Shown one piece after another: positions 32,884 through 47,515 of a stretch of 64,000 nt of DNA. Made by a program: the position numbers and the translations under genes. The first letter of the stretch is position 1. Every line of letters starts with the position of its first letter. The DNA comes from Pteria penguin (lineage: Eukaryota > Mollusca > Bivalvia > Pterioida > Pteriidae), in assembly GCA_035048485.1 (NCBI GenBank), contig CM068583.1, positions 28,207,841 through 28,271,840 of the forward strand. The letters are read 5' to 3'. The notes beneath the pieces were generated by a model. That model saw only the letters and a program-made list of their open reading frames with translations, was not told the DNA's origin and did not search any database.

Positions 32884-35800
32884 TTATTATTAGGTTTCAC
32901 AAGTTTCACTTGTGAAACCTTTTATTATTCTACTGTCCTTTCTTATTATTATTATTATTATTATTATTATTCTTCTTCCGCCGTTTTATGTCGGCAGCCT
33001 TTTCTCGCTTACTATTCAAGATAGAGCTATTCTGTTTGCAGCATTCAAATTTCCATATTTTTCTTCAGAGGCGTTTTGTTCATTTTTTTGAATTAGCGCT
33101 TCGTAAGGGCGCAGCGGCGCCTAAAAGGTCAAATATTTGGGTATCTATAGCTTCCTTATTTATCGGCCGATTTTGATGAAATTTTCACTAAACGTTGTCT
33201 CGTGCTCACGCGCAATAATAAAGACATTTACCTGTTTGATACCTGATAAGACTATTTAGCTAGCCTGAGACGAAAAATGCGTATTTTGCGACCGTGTTTA
33301 TTTATCGTCCGATCTTGCTCAAATTTAGAGGGTAAGTTTAGAATGCAAAATAATAGTGGCATACAAAATTTGAGCGAAATCTGACTATTCTAATACCATT
33401 TTTAAGTGAAAATTTAAAAATTTTAAAAAATTTTGTGATTAAAGTAACTTCGTTGTCACTCGCTTATTTTACATCGGATTGCCACCAAAATAAATCCTAT
33501 GCGTGAGAAGGGTTCACTCTTTTAGATTTAATTTTCATACACTTCCTATGATTTTCCGTTTTCCCTAGGTTATCGGGGAAAGCTATCGAGAGCCACCCTC
33601 GGAAAGCGAGAAATACGCGCCGCATTTAGCGAATTTTTCACTTTCAATTTCTAAAAAGCTGCTTTATTTTGAAATTTCATCTTTCGGCTATTAGTTTTCA
33701 CAGACACATACTCCCGTTTAATGAAAAAAAATTTCGAAATATATGGCTTTTCAAGAAAATTACGTAACAATAAAGTTTTTTCAATTTTCGCGTATGTAGC
33801 TTTTATTTTTAATGGTAGATCTCTCAAATTTTCACTGTTATGTTCTCTAGGTTCATATCTTTAGAACTTTCATCAGCCGATATTATCTATCTCTTTTAGT
33901 TTGGCCTCTATTTCAATTTAAAGTTTTTTAAAAATTACGTAATGTTCAAAACTGTCTTATTTTTAGTCTTACAGTTCCTAAAACATTACGAAACGATTTT
34001 CCGTAACGATTTTACTATGAAACATGTTTCTCAGTATTTGAAAGTGAGCAATTTAAAGCTTTTTTTAAAAAAAAATATCTTACTTGCGTAACTTTCAAGT
34101 ATTTTTTATTCGTCGTATGAACAAATTATAAAAACAAGAGTTTGAGAAAGCATTTTGATTTCGATTTCTTAAACAAAAATCAAATTTTGGGCACTCTACT
34201 GATGAACAACGCAATAAACATATCTTCAGAAGCGCGGTCAATTTGCCATGCTTAATACCTTGCACGGCACCGCTGTTACATAGGACTTCTTCCATGGACA
34301 AGGCGCAGTAACTCGCGATTAATTCATTCGCGATTTAATGTGCTTTCTATAAAATAGAGTTTGAGAAAATATTATGCATTCGAATTCTTAAAACAAAAAA
34401 AAAAAAAAAACAAAAAACAAAACAAACAAAAACAAAAACAAAAAACAACCCCCCCCCCCCAAAAAAGAAAAAAACCCACAATATTTACATCCTACGAGCT
34501 ACTGCTGAACAAGGCTATAAAGAAATCTTCTCCGAGCGTCGGCATTACACATTAGAGAAGCGCGGTGAATTTGCCTTGCTTAATACCTCGCACAGCGCCG
34601 TTGTTATACAGGACTTCAAACGTGTGTGAAATAATCTCGAGTTACAGTGCTTTACCTGTGGAATACGAGACATTGTCAAGTCTTTGTTTTGTATATTGCG
34701 GAAAGCGGCATTACTAAAGGCCATCGCGAGGAGAATTGTTTATTGCAGCAGAGTGGCGATTCAAGGTCAAACATCTGTACACGCGAAATACCTTGCGTAA
34801 GTTAACAAATAAACAACATAAAGCGGGGAGTAAGGACTGGAGATCTAGGTTACACGTGCAGATTGTACTAAGTGTGACTGTCCTACATGTTTCTTGTTTC
34901 AAATATATGGTCAAGAGTAGTAGATATTGTGCGATGTAGGCTTCAGTATAATGTATATAATGTAAGTCGCCGTTCTCCGAGGGTCGGCATTACATATTAG
35001 AGAAGCGCAGTGAATTTGCCTTGTTTAATACCTCGCACAGCGCCGCTGTTATACAGGACTTCAAACGTGTGTGAATTAATCGCGAGTTACACTGCTTTAC
35101 CTGTGGAATACGAGACATTGTCAAGTCTTTGTTTTGTATATTGCGGAAAGCGGCATTACTAAAGGCCATCGCGAGGAGAATTGTTTATTCCAGCAGAGAG
35201 GCGATTCAAGGTCAAACATCTGTACACGCGAAATACCTTGCGTAAGTTAATAAATAAACAACATAAAGCGGGGTGTAAGGACTGGAGATTTAGGTTACAC
35301 GTGCAGATTGTACTAAGTGTGACTGTCCTACATGTTTCTTGTTTCAAATATATGGTCAAGCCGCTGTTATACAGGACTTCAAACGTGTGTGAATTAATCG
35401 CGAGTTACAGTGCTTACCTGTGGAATACGAGACATTGTCAAGTCTTTGTTTTGTATATTGCGGAAAGCGGCATTATTAACGGCCATCGCGAGGAGAATTG
35501 TTTATTCCAGCAGAGTGGCGATTCAAGGTCAAACATCTGTACACGCGAAATACCTTGCGTAAGTTAATAAATAAACAACATAAAGCAGGGAGTAAGGACT
35601 GGAGATCTAGGTTACACGTGCGGATTGTACTAAGTGTGACTGTCCTACATGTTTCTTGTTTCAAATATATGGTCAAGAGTAGTCGATATTGTGCGATGTA
35701 GGCTTCAGTACAATGTATATAATGTAAGTCGCTGTTACTTACAATTTCTGCAAGTAGATTGCGCAATGTGGATACCATCACTAAAGATCAAATATCTGGA

Positions 35801-35903
35801 TCGTGAAAAAGAATTGTGTATTAGAGTAGGAGATCTCAGCTTCGTTGCTTCGACTTTAACTTGTGAAACCTACTCGTTGCTTTAGCAACGAGCTCGTTTC
35901 TAG
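32884..35903 (+). mobile_element. Array unit 3 (three 3' modules)
   Basis: One header (32892), body from 32970. The 3' module is present about three times (junctions near 34975 and 35360). The A-rich tract at 34391-34483 includes a run of C followed by A, a combination shared only with unit 9. Subfamily 2 in its 5' part. Confidence 0.85.
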
Positions 35904-38515
35904 TTATTATTATTATTATTATTATTCCTCTTCCGCCGTTTTATGTCGGCAGCCTTTTCTCGCTTGCTGTTAAAGATAGAGCTATTCTGTTTGCAGCATT
36001 CGAATTTCCATATTTTTCTTCAGAGGCGTTTTGTTCATTTTTTTGAATTAGCGCTTCGTAAGGGCGCAGCGGCGCCTAAAAAGTCAAATATGTGGGTATC
36101 TATAGCTTCCTTATTTATCGGTCGATTTTGATGAAATTTTCACTAAACGTTGTCTCGTGCTCACGCGCAATAATAAAGACATTTACCTGTTTCATACCTG
36201 ATAAGACTATTTAGCTAGCCTGAGACGAAAAATGCGTATTTTGCGACCGTGTTTATTTATCGTCCGATCTTTATCAAATTTGGAGGGTGAGTTCAGATTG
36301 CTAATTAATAGTGGCATGCAAAATTTGAGCGAAATCAAAGTATTCTAATACCATTTTTAAGGGAAAATTTAAAAATTAAAAAAAATTTGGTGATTAAAGT
36401 AACTTCGTTGTCACTCGCTTATTTTACATCGGATTGCCACCAAAATAAATCCTATGCGTGAGAAGGGTTCACTCTTTTAGATTTAATTTTCATACACTTC
36501 CTATGATTTTCCGTTTTCCCTAGGTTATCGGGGAAAGCTATCGAGAGCCACCCTCGGAAAGCGAGAAATACGCGCCGCATTTAGCGAATTTTTCACTTTC
36601 AATTTCTAAAAAGCTGCTTTATTTTGAAATTTCATCTTTCGGCTATTAGTTTTCACAGACACATACTCCCGTTTAATGAAAAAAAATTTCGAAATATATG
36701 GCTTTTCAAGAAAATTACGTAACAATAAAGTTTTTTCAATTTTCGCGTATGTAGCTTTTATTTTTAATGGTAGATCTCTCAAATTTTCACTGTTATGTTC
36801 TCTAGGTTCATATCTTTAGAACTTTCATCGGCCGATATTATCTATCTCTTTTAGTTTGACCTCTATTTCAATTTAAATTTTTTCAAAAATTACGTAATGT
36901 TCAAAACTGTCTTATTTTTAGTTTTACAGTTTCCAAAACATTACGAAACGATTTTGCGTAACGATTTTACTATGAAACATGTTTCTCAGTATTTGAAAGT
37001 GAGCAATTTAAAGGTTTTTTAAAAAATATCTTGCTTGCGTAACTTTTAATGTATTGTTTTATTCCTCGTATGAACAAAGTATAAAAACAAGAGTTTGAGA
37101 AAGCATTTTGAATTCGATTTCTTAAACAAATATCAAATTTTGGGCACTCTACCGATGAACAACGCAATGAACACACTTCAGAAGCGCGTTGAATTTGCCT
37201 TGCTTAATACCTTGCACGGCACCGCTGTTATACAGGACTTCTTCCATGGACAAGGCGCAGTAACTCGCGATTAATTCAATCGCGATTTAATGTGCTTTAT
37301 ATAAAATAGAGTTTGAGAAAGTATTATGAAATCGAATTCTTAAACAAAAAAAAAAAACAAAAACAAAAACAGACAAACAAAAAGAAACAAAAAAAAAAAC
37401 AAAAAACCAATGATTGCATTCTACGAGCTACTGCTGAACAAGGCTATAAAGAAATCTTCTCCGAGCGTCGGCATTACACATTAGAGAAGCGCGGTCAATT
37501 TGCCTTGCTTAATACCTCGCACAGCGCCGCTGTTATACAGGACTTCAAACGTGTGTGAAATAATCACGAGTTACAGTGCTTTACCTGTGGAATACGAGAC
37601 ATTGTCAAGTCTTTGTTTTGTATATTGCGGAAAGCGGCATTACTAAAGGCCATCGCGAGGAGAATTGTTTATTCCAGCAGAGTGGCGATTCAAGGTCAAA
37701 CATCTGTACACGCGAAATACCTTGCGTAAGTTAACAAATAAACAACATAAAGCGGGGAGTAAGGACTGGAGATCTAGGTTACACGTGCAGATTGTACTCA
37801 GTGTGACTGTCCTACATGTTTCTTGTTTCAAATATATGGTCAAGAGTAGTCGATATTGTGCGATGTAGGCTTCAGTATAATGTATATAATGTAAGTCGCC
37901 GTTCTCCGAGCGTCGGCATTACATATTAGAGAAGCGCAGTGAATTTGCCTTGCTTAATACCTCGCACAGCGCCGCTGTTATACAGGACTTCAAACGTGTG
38001 TGAATTAATCGCGAGTTACACTGCTTTACCTGTGGAATACGAGACATTGTAAAGTCTTTGTTTTGTATATTGCGGAAAGCGGCATTACTAAAGGCCATCG
38101 CGAGGAGAATTGTTTATTCCAGCAGAGAGGCGATTCAAGGTCAAACATCTGTACACGCGAAATACCTTGCGTAAGTTAATAAATAAACAACATAAAGCGG
38201 GGAGTAAGGACTGAAGATTTAGGTTACACGTGCAGATTGTACTACGTGTGACTGTCCTACATGTTTCTTGTTTCAAATATATGGTCTAGAGTAGTCGATA
38301 TTGTGCGATGTAGGCTTCAGTATAATGTGTATAATGTAAGTCGCCGTTACCTACAATTTCTGCAAGTAGATTGCGCAATGTGGATACCATCACTAAAGAT
38401 CAGATATCTGGATCGTGAAAAAGAATTGTGTATTAGAGTAGGAGATCCCAGCTTCGCTGCTTCGACTTTAACTTGTGAAACCTACTCGTTGCTTTAGCAA
38501 CGAGCTCGTTTCTAG
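35904..38515 (+). mobile_element. Array unit 4 (mosaic, no header)
   Basis: CTAG of unit 3 passes through (TTA)n straight into the body at 35925 with no palindromic header. Diagnostic sites switch from subfamily 1 (5' end) to subfamily 2 (about 36400-36830) and back to subfamily 1, indicating exchange between units. Two 3' modules. Confidence 0.8.
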
Positions 38516-41500
38516 TTAGGTTTCACAAGTTTCACTTGTGAAACCTTTTATTATTCTACTGTCTTTTCTTATTATTATTATTATTATTATTCATCCGTTC
38601 TTTTTTTTGTGACGGCTCAGAAATCACTCATTATTAAAGATATTACTATTCTGTTTTCAGTGTTCGATTCGAAATTAAATTTTCAAGATTTGATTTTTTT
38701 AATTTTCTAAATTACCGCTTATAAGCGCGCAGCGCCACCTACGACGCCAAAATTTTGAATCGCTATATCTTCCTTATTATTTGTCCGATTGGAATGAAAT
38801 TTTCAGCATTCGATTCAGAAAAGGAGATGCAAGATTTTATGTCACTGCGTCAATTTCGTAGCTCTACCCCGAAAAAGTTGACCTTGACCCGATTGTTTTC
38901 ATTTCAAAAAAAAATATTTCAATCTTAGATTTTAGACAGTAGGATGAAAGATTTTAATGGTCTGATTTGGAATATGAAAAATTTTTGAAATCGGACCATA
39001 AATAAAGTCACAATGAGCGTGGGAAAATTCGCTATGACGTCATCAAAGCTAATTAAATATTCATACGTTAATATCTCTCTTATTAAATGAGATATCGGCA
39101 TGAAATTTTATATCTAAACATGTTTCCACATTCTTAATCTACCTCTAGAATGAAAATGGCATGCTGCCAATATTTTTGAAATTATTGAAAATTTTCGAAT
39201 CAAATCTTTGGCAAGGTCTAGCGACTTTATTTGCAGTCGGATTTTGATCGGGTTTCTTCCATTCGATAGAGCGTTCAAATACCTACCAGTAAAGTGTTCT
39301 CAGATTTTCGCTAACTCTTACGGTTCTCGAGTTATTTGCGTTTGAACACGACAACCCCCTTTAAAGTGATGTTTGTGACGTCATCAACACTCATTAATTA
39401 TTCATGAAATGTTTTCGCCTATAGCTCGCTTATTGAGGAAGATAGAGGTGTGAAATTTGGTAGCATGATAGAGATTGAGAATATCTACCGACTGACAAGA
39501 GGAATTTGGCATGGAGCCAAATTCCTGAAAATGACGTCATACTTTGTAAATGACGTCATATCTCCCTTATTTTTCATCGGATCGAGGCGGGGACGGTTGG
39601 AATCGATTCTGCGTGAAAAAGTAAAATGGTAAATAGCAGCAACAGAATTTCGATATCTCTTACCGTTTTCGAGATATTTGCGGTCAAAGTTCAGTGTTTG
39701 GCCTTTCCTGAAAATACAATTTAAAACTTCAGGTACCTGTGTCTCGCTTATTGATAAAGCTAGAGGTATGAAATTTGGTAGCATAAAAGAGAATGCAAAT
39801 ATCTACCGACTGACAAAAGGGAATTGGCAAGGTGCCAAATTCCTGAAAATGACGTCATACTTTTCTAAATGACGTCATAACTCCCTTATTTTTCATTGTA
39901 TCGAATCGGGGATTGTTGCAATCGATTCTGCGTGAAAAAGTAGTTAAAGGAGAAAGGTCTGGTCTCAGATTTTCGATATCTCTTACCGTTTTCGAGATAT
40001 TTGCGGTCAAAGTTCAGTGTTTGGCCTTTCCTGAAAATACAATTGAAAACTTCAGGTACCTGTGTCTCGCTTATTGATAAAGCTAGAGGTATGAAATTTG
40101 GTAGCATAAAAGAGAATGCAAATATCTACCGACTGACAAAAGGGAATTGGCATGGTACCAAATTCCTGAAAATGACGTCATACTTTGTAAATGACGTCAT
40201 AACTCCATTAATTTTCCTCTTATCGAATCGGGGATTGTTGCAATCGATTCTGCGCGAAAATTTATATGCATAACATTGCCATCAAATTTTCGCTAACTCT
40301 TACCGTTTTCGAGTTATTTAGGTTTAAACACGACAACCCCCTTTAAAGTGATGCTTTCAACGTCACATAAAGTTCATTAATGTTTAATGAAATGGTTTCA
40401 GCTAAAGCTCGCTTATTAAAGAAGGTAGAGATGTGAAAAATTGGTAGCATGATAGGGAATGAGGGTATCTACCGACTCTTTACTTTGAAATTTCATCTTT
40501 CGGCTATTCATTCTCACAGACACATACTCCCGTTTAATGAAAAAATTTTTCGAAATATACGACGTTTTAAGAGAATTACGTAAGATTTAATATTTTTTCG
40601 ATTTTCGCGTATGTAGCTTTTAGTTTGAATGGTAGATCTCTCAAATTTTCACTGTTAGGTTCTCTAGGTTCATATCTTTAGAACTTTCATCGGCCGATAT
40701 TATCTATCTCTTTTAGTTTGGCCTCTATTTCAATTTAAAGTTTTTTAAAAATTACGTAATGTTCAAAACTGTCTTATTTTTAGTCTTTTAGTTTCCAAAA
40801 CATTACGAAACGATTTTCCGTAACGATTTTACTATGAAACATGTTTCCCGGTATTTGAAAGTGAGCAATTTAAAGATTTTTTTATAAAAATATCTTACTT
40901 GCGTAACTTTCAAGTATTTTTTATTCGTCGTATGAACAAATTATAAAAACAAGAGTTTGAGAAAGCATTTTGATTTCGATTTCTTAAACAAAAATTAAAA
41001 TTTTGGGCACTCTACTGATGAACAACGCAATAAACATATCTTCAGAAGCGCGGTCAATTTGCCTTGCTTAATACCTTGCACGACACCGCTGTGATATAGG
41101 ACTTCTTCCATGGACAAGGCGCAGTAACTCGCGATTAATTCAATCGCGATTTAAAGTGCTTTCTATAAAATAGAGTTTGAGAAAGTATTATGCATTCGAA
41201 TTCTTAAACAAAAAAAAACCCCAAAAAAAAAAAAAAACCAACCCCCCCCCCAAAAAAAAAAAAAAAAAAAAAAAAAAAAGAAAAAAAAAAGCAAATTTAC
41301 ATTCTACGAGCTACTGCTGAACAAGGCTATAAAGAAATCTTCTCCGAGCGTCGGCATTACACATTAGAGAAGCGCGGTGAATTTGCCTTGCTTAATACCT
41401 CGCACTGCGCCGCTGTTATACAGGACTTCAAACGTGTGTGAATTAATCGCCAGTTACAGTGCTTTACCTGTGGAATACGAGACATTGTCAAGTCTTTCTT

Positions 41501-42035
41501 TTGGATATTGGGGAAAGCGGCATTACTAAAGGCCATCGCGAGGAGAATTGTTTATTCCAGCAGAGTGGCGATTCAAGGTCAAACATCTGTACACGCGAAA
41601 TAACTTGCGTAAGTTCATCGCGAGGAGAATTGTTTATTCCAGCAGAGAAGCGATTCAAGGTCAAACATCTGTACACGCGAAATACCTTGCGTAAGTTAAT
41701 AAATAAACAACATAAAGCGGGCAGTAAGGACTGAAGATCTAGGTTACACGTGCAGATTGTATTAAGTGTGATTGTCCTACATGTTTCTTGTTTCAAATAT
41801 ATGGTCAAGAGTAGTCGATATTGTGCGATGTAGGCTTCAGTATAATGTGTATAATGTAAGTCGCCGTTACCTACAATTTCTGCAAGTAGATTGCGCAATG
41901 TGGATACCATCACTAAAGATCAGATATCTGGATCGTGAAAAAGAATTTTGTATTAGAGTAGGAGATCTCAGCTTCGCTGCTTCGACTTTAACTTGTGAAA
42001 CCTACTCGTTGCTTTAGCAACGAGCTCGTTTCTAG
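38516..42035 (+). mobile_element. Array unit 5 (chimeric 5' half)
   Basis: The header (38518) is followed by a different 5' region, 38590-40478, which starts TCATCCGTTC. It contains three to four tandem blocks of about 320 bp (starts near 39443, 39761, 40084, 40426) with paired TGACGTCA motifs. From about 40479 the sequence is the standard unit again. It ends with the standard hairpin and CTAG. The A/C-rich tract at 41208-41291 is the longest in the array. Either a related element donated the 5' half or the unit recombined with one. Confidence 0.8.
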
Positions 42036-43486
42036 TTATTATTATTATTATTATTATTATTCCTCTTCCGCCGTTTTATGTCGGCAGCCTTTTCTCGCTT
42101 GCTGTTAAAGATAGAGCTATTCTGTTTGCAGCATTCGAATTTCCATATTTTTCTTCAGAGGCGTTTTGTTCATTTTTTTGAATTAGCGCTTCGTAAGGGC
42201 GCAGCGGCGCCTAAAAGGTCAAATATTTGGGTATCTATAGCTTCCTTATTTATCGGCCGATTTTGATGAAATTTTCACTAAACGTTGTCTCGTGCTCACG
42301 CGCAATAATAAAGACATTTACCTGTTTCATACCTGATAAGACTATATAGCTAGCCTGAGACGAAAAATGCGTATTTTGCGACCGTGTTTATTTATCGTCC
42401 GATCTTTATCAAATTTGGAGAGTGAGTTCAGATTGCTAATTAATGGTAGCATGCAAAATTTGAGCGAAATCGAAGTATTCTAATACCATTTTTAAGTGAA
42501 AATTAAAAAATTTAAAAAAATTTGGTGATTAAAGTAATTTCGTTGTCACTCGCTTATTTGACATCGGATTGCTACCAAAATAAATCCTATGCGTGAGAAG
42601 GGTTCACTCTTTTAAACTTAATTTTCATAAACTTCCTATGATTTTCCGTTTTTTCCTAGGTTATCGGGGATAGATATCGAGAGCCACCCTCGGAAAGCGA
42701 GAAATACGCGCCGTATTTAGCGAATTTTTCAGTTTCAATTTCTAAAAAGCTGCTTTACTTTGAAATTTCATCTTTCGGCTATTAATTCTCACAGACACAT
42801 ACTCACGTTTAATGAAAAAATTTTTCGAAATATACGGCTTTTCAAGAAAATTACGTAAGAATTAATATTTTTCGATTTTCGCGTATGTAGCTTTTATTTT
42901 TAATGGTAGATCTCTCAAATTTTCACTGTTATGTTCTCTAGGTTCATATCTTTAGAACTTATATCGGCCGATATTATCTATCTCTTTTAGTTTGGCCTCT
43001 ATTTCAATTTAAATTTTTTTATAAATTACGTAATGTTCAAAATTGTCTTATTTTTAGTCTTACAGTTCCTAAAACATTACGAAACGATTTTCCGTAACGA
43101 TTTTACTATGAAACATGTTTCTCAGTATTTGAAAGTGAGCAATTTAAAGATTTTTTAAAGAAAATATCTTACTTGCGTAACTTTCAAGTATTTTTTATTC
43201 GTCGTATGAACAAATTATAAAAACAAGAGTTTGAGAAAGCATTTTGATTTCGATTTCTTAAACAAAAATCTAATTTTGGGCACTCTACTGATGAACAACG
43301 CAATAAACATATCTTCAGAAGCGCGGTGAATTTGCCTTGCTTAATACTTTGCACGGCACCGCTGTTATATAGGACTTCTTCCATGGACAAGGCGCAGTAA
43401 CTCGCGATTAATTCAATCGCGATTTAATGTGCTTTATATAAAATAGAGTTTGAGAAAGTATTATGAATTCGAATTCTTAAAATAAA

Positions 43487-43525
<39 letters not shown>

Positions 43526-44517
43526 AGAAAAAATAAAACAATATTTCCATTCTACGAGCTACTGCTGAACAAGGCTATAAAGAAATCTTCTCCGAGCGTC
43601 GGCATTACATATTAGAGAAGCGCAGTGAATTTGCCTTGCTTAATACCTCGCACAGCGCCGCTGTTATACAAGACTTCAAACGTGTGTGAATTAATCGCGA
43701 GTTACAGTGCTTTACCTGTGGAATACGAGACATTGTCAAGTCTTTGTTTTGTATATTGCGGAAAGCGGCATTACTAAAGGCCATCGCGAGGAGAATTGTT
43801 TATTCCAGCAGAGAGGCGATTCAAGGTCAAACATCTGTACACGCGAAATACCTTGCGTAAGTTAACAAATAAACAACATAAAGCGCGGTGTACGGACTGG
43901 GGATCTAGGTTACACGTGCAGATTGTACTAAGTGTGACTGTCCTACATGTTTCTTGTTTCAAATATATGGTTCAAGCCGCTGTTATACAGAACTTCAAAC
44001 GTGTGTGAATTACTCGCGAGTTACAGTGCTTTACCTGTGGAATACGAGACATTGTCAAGTCTTTGTTTTGTATATTGCTGAAAGCGGCATTACTAAAGGC
44101 CATCGCGAGAATTGTTTATTCCAGCAGAGAGGCTATTCAAGGTCAAACATCTGTACACGCGAAATACCTTGCGTAAGTTAATAAATAAACAACATAAAGC
44201 GGGGAGTAAGGACTGAAGATCTAGGATACACGTGCAGATTGTACTAAGTGTGATTGTCCTACATGTTTCTTGTTTCAAATATATGGTCAAGAGTAGTCGA
44301 AATTGTGCGATGTAGGCTTCAGTATAATGTGTATAATGTAATTCGCCGTTACCTACAATTTCTGCAAGTAGATTGCGCAATGTGGATACCATCACTAAAG
44401 ATCACATATCTGGATCGTGAAAAAAAATTGTGTATTAGAGTAGGAGATCCCAGCTTCGCTGCTTCGACTTTAACTTGTGAAACCTACTCGTTGCTTTAGC
44501 AACGAGCTCGTTTCTAG
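42036..44517 (+). mobile_element. Array unit 6 (no header, mosaic)
   Basis: Joined to unit 5 by (TTA)n without a header, body from 42060. The 5' half resembles subfamily 1 and the second half subfamily 2, so the switch is in the middle. A-rich tract at about 43484-43540; two 3' modules (junction near 43976). Confidence 0.8.
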
Positions 44518-44570
44518 TTAGGTTTCACAAGTTTCACTTGTGAAACCTTTTATTATTCTACCGTCCTTTC

Positions 44571-44615
<45 letters not shown>

Positions 44616-47454
44616 CTCTTCCGCCGTTTTATGTCGGCAGCCTTTTCTCGCTTGCTGTTAAAGATAGAGCTATTCTGTTTGCAGCATTCGAATTTCCATA
44701 TTTTTCTTCAGAGGCGTTTTGTTTATTTTTTTGAATTAGCGCTTCGTAAGGGCGCAGCGGCGCCTAAAAGGTCAAATATTTGGGTATCTATAGCTTCCTT
44801 ATTTATCGGCCGATTTTGATGAAATTTTCACTAAACGTTGTCTCGTGCTCACGCGCAATAATAAAGACATTTACCTGTTTCATACCTGATAAGACTATAT
44901 AGCTAGCCTGAGACGAAAAATGCGTATTTTGGGACCGTGTTTATTTATTGTCCGATCTTTACCAAATTTGGAGGGTGAGTTTAGATTGCTAATTAATAGT
45001 GGCATGCAAAATTTGAGCGAAATCTGACTATTCTAATACCATTTTTAAGCGAAAATTTAAAATTTTTTTAAAATCTGGTGATTAAAGTAATTTCGTTGTC
45101 ACTCGCTTATTTTACATCGGATTGCTACCAAAATAAATCCTATGCGTGAGAAGGGTTCACTCTTTTAAATTTAATTTTCATAAACTTAATATGATTTTTC
45201 GTTTTCCCTAGGTTATCGGGGAAAGCTATCGAGAGCCACCCTCAGAAAGCGAGAAATACGCGCCGTATTTAGCGAACTTTTCACTTTCAATTTCTAAAAA
45301 GCTGCTTTACTTTGAAATTTCATCTTTCGGCTATTAATTCTCACAGACACATACTCCCGTTTAATGAAAAAATTTTTTCGAAATATACGGCTTTTCAAGA
45401 GAATTACGTAAGATTTAATATTTTTCGATTTTCGCGTATGTAGCTTTTATTTTTTAATGGTAGATCTCTCAAATTTTCACTGTTATGTTCTCTAGGTTCA
45501 TATCTTTAGAACTTTCATCGGCCGATATTATCTATCTCTTTTAGTTTGACCTCTATTTCAATTTAAAATTTTTTAAAAATTACGTAATGTTCAAAACTGT
45601 CTTATTTTTAGTTTTACAGTTTCCAAAACATTACGAAACGATTTTGCGTAACGATTTTACTATGAAACATGTTTCTCAGTATTTGAAAGTGAGCAATTTA
45701 AAGGTTTTTTAAAAAAAATATCTTGCTTGCGTAACTTTTAATGTATTGTTTTATTCCTCGTATGAACAAAGTATAAAAACAAGAGTTTGAGAAAGCATTT
45801 TGAATTCGATTTCTTAAACAAATATCAAATTTTGGGCACTCTACCGATGAACAACGCAATAAACACACTTCAGAAGCGCTGTGAATTTGCCTTGCTTAAT
45901 ACCTTGCACGGCACCGCTGTTATACAGGACTTCTTCCATGGACAAGGCGCAGTAACTCGCGATTAATTCAATCGCGATTTAATGTGCTTTATATAAAATA
46001 GAGTTTGAGAAAGTATTATGAATTCGAATTCTTAAACAAAAAAAAAAACAAAAAAACAAGAACAGACAAACTAAAAGAAAGAAAAAAAAAAAAAAAAAAA
46101 ACCAATGATTGCATTCTGCGAGCTACTGCTGAACAAGGCTATAAAGAAATCTTCTCCGAGCGTCGGCATTACACATTAGAGAAGCGCGGTGAATTTGCCT
46201 TGCTTAATATCTCGCACAGCGCCGCTGTTATACAGGACTTCAAACGTGTGTGAATTAATCGCGAGTTACAGTGCTTTACCTGTGGAATACGAGACATTGT
46301 CAAGTCTTTGTTTTGTATATTGGGGAAAGCGGCTTTACTAAAGGCCATCGCGAGGAGAATTGTTTATTGCAGCAGAGTGGCGATTCAAGGTCAAACATCT
46401 GTACACGCGAAATACCTTGCGTAAGTTAACAAATAAACAACATAAAGCGGGGTGTAAGGACTGGAGATCTAGGTTACACGTGCAGATTGTACTAAGTGTG
46501 ACTGTCCTACATGTTTCTTGTTTCAAATATATGGTCAAGCCGCTGTTATACAGGACTTCAAACGTGTGTGAATTAATCGCGAGTTACAGTGCTTACCTGT
46601 GGAATACGAGACATTGTCAAGTCTTTGTTTTGTATATTGCGGAAAGCGGCATTATTAACGGCCATCGGGAGGAGAATTGTTTATTCCAGCAGAGTGGCGA
46701 TTCAAGGTCAAACATCTGTACACGCGAAATACCTTGCGTAAGTTAATAAATAAACAACATAAAGCGGGGAGTAAGGACTGGAGATCTAGGTTACACGTGC
46801 AGATTGTACTAAGTGTGACTGTCCTACAGATGGGTGCAGTCCTAACATAACATTCACGTTAACGCGAAAAGCAGTCACGAGGACTGCTTTAGCACACGTA
46901 CTAGGACTGCTCGACCGGACGCGCGTGCGCTCCTTGCGTTAACGCGGGGGGGAATTTGCGTTAACGCGATTTATTCCCGCGTGCGCTCAGTCCAGTCGCG
47001 CGTTCACATGATTACATTTGTAATTCTCTTTACAGTGGTACGGATGGAGAAAATAAAAGGAATCTAATTAAATTACCGCAAATGTCGCCATATATACGTG
47101 CATTTAATGTGATGTTAAAATGACACCCCGCATTAATGGTTTCATATGTAATATAATAATGGAAATCATCGCGTAGACATGCACTTAGGTATTTATGAAA
47201 AACTTCGTCAGTTTATACTATAAAGACTCTAGGAAAATTACATTCTAACTCTGTTTTATTTGTTTATTTTTAATTATTACAATTATGTATTTATTTCTTA
47301 TTTGTTTATTTATTTATAATTTTCTTAAGTATTTTTTCTTATTTATGTATTTACAATTGGTTTTTTGTTTAATTTAGCTATTTTTCATAATATATGGATA
47401 CCATTATTATCATCGTTATTATTCTTTTCATTAATTTAATTATTATTATTATTA

Positions 47455-47515
<61 letters not shown>

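Noticed and set aside
33980..34250. Possible hammerhead ribozyme at CTACTGATGAAC in subfamily 2 units
   Set aside because: CTGATGA is followed by neither a plausible stem II with GAAA nor a stem III, and subfamily 1 has CCGATGA at the site.
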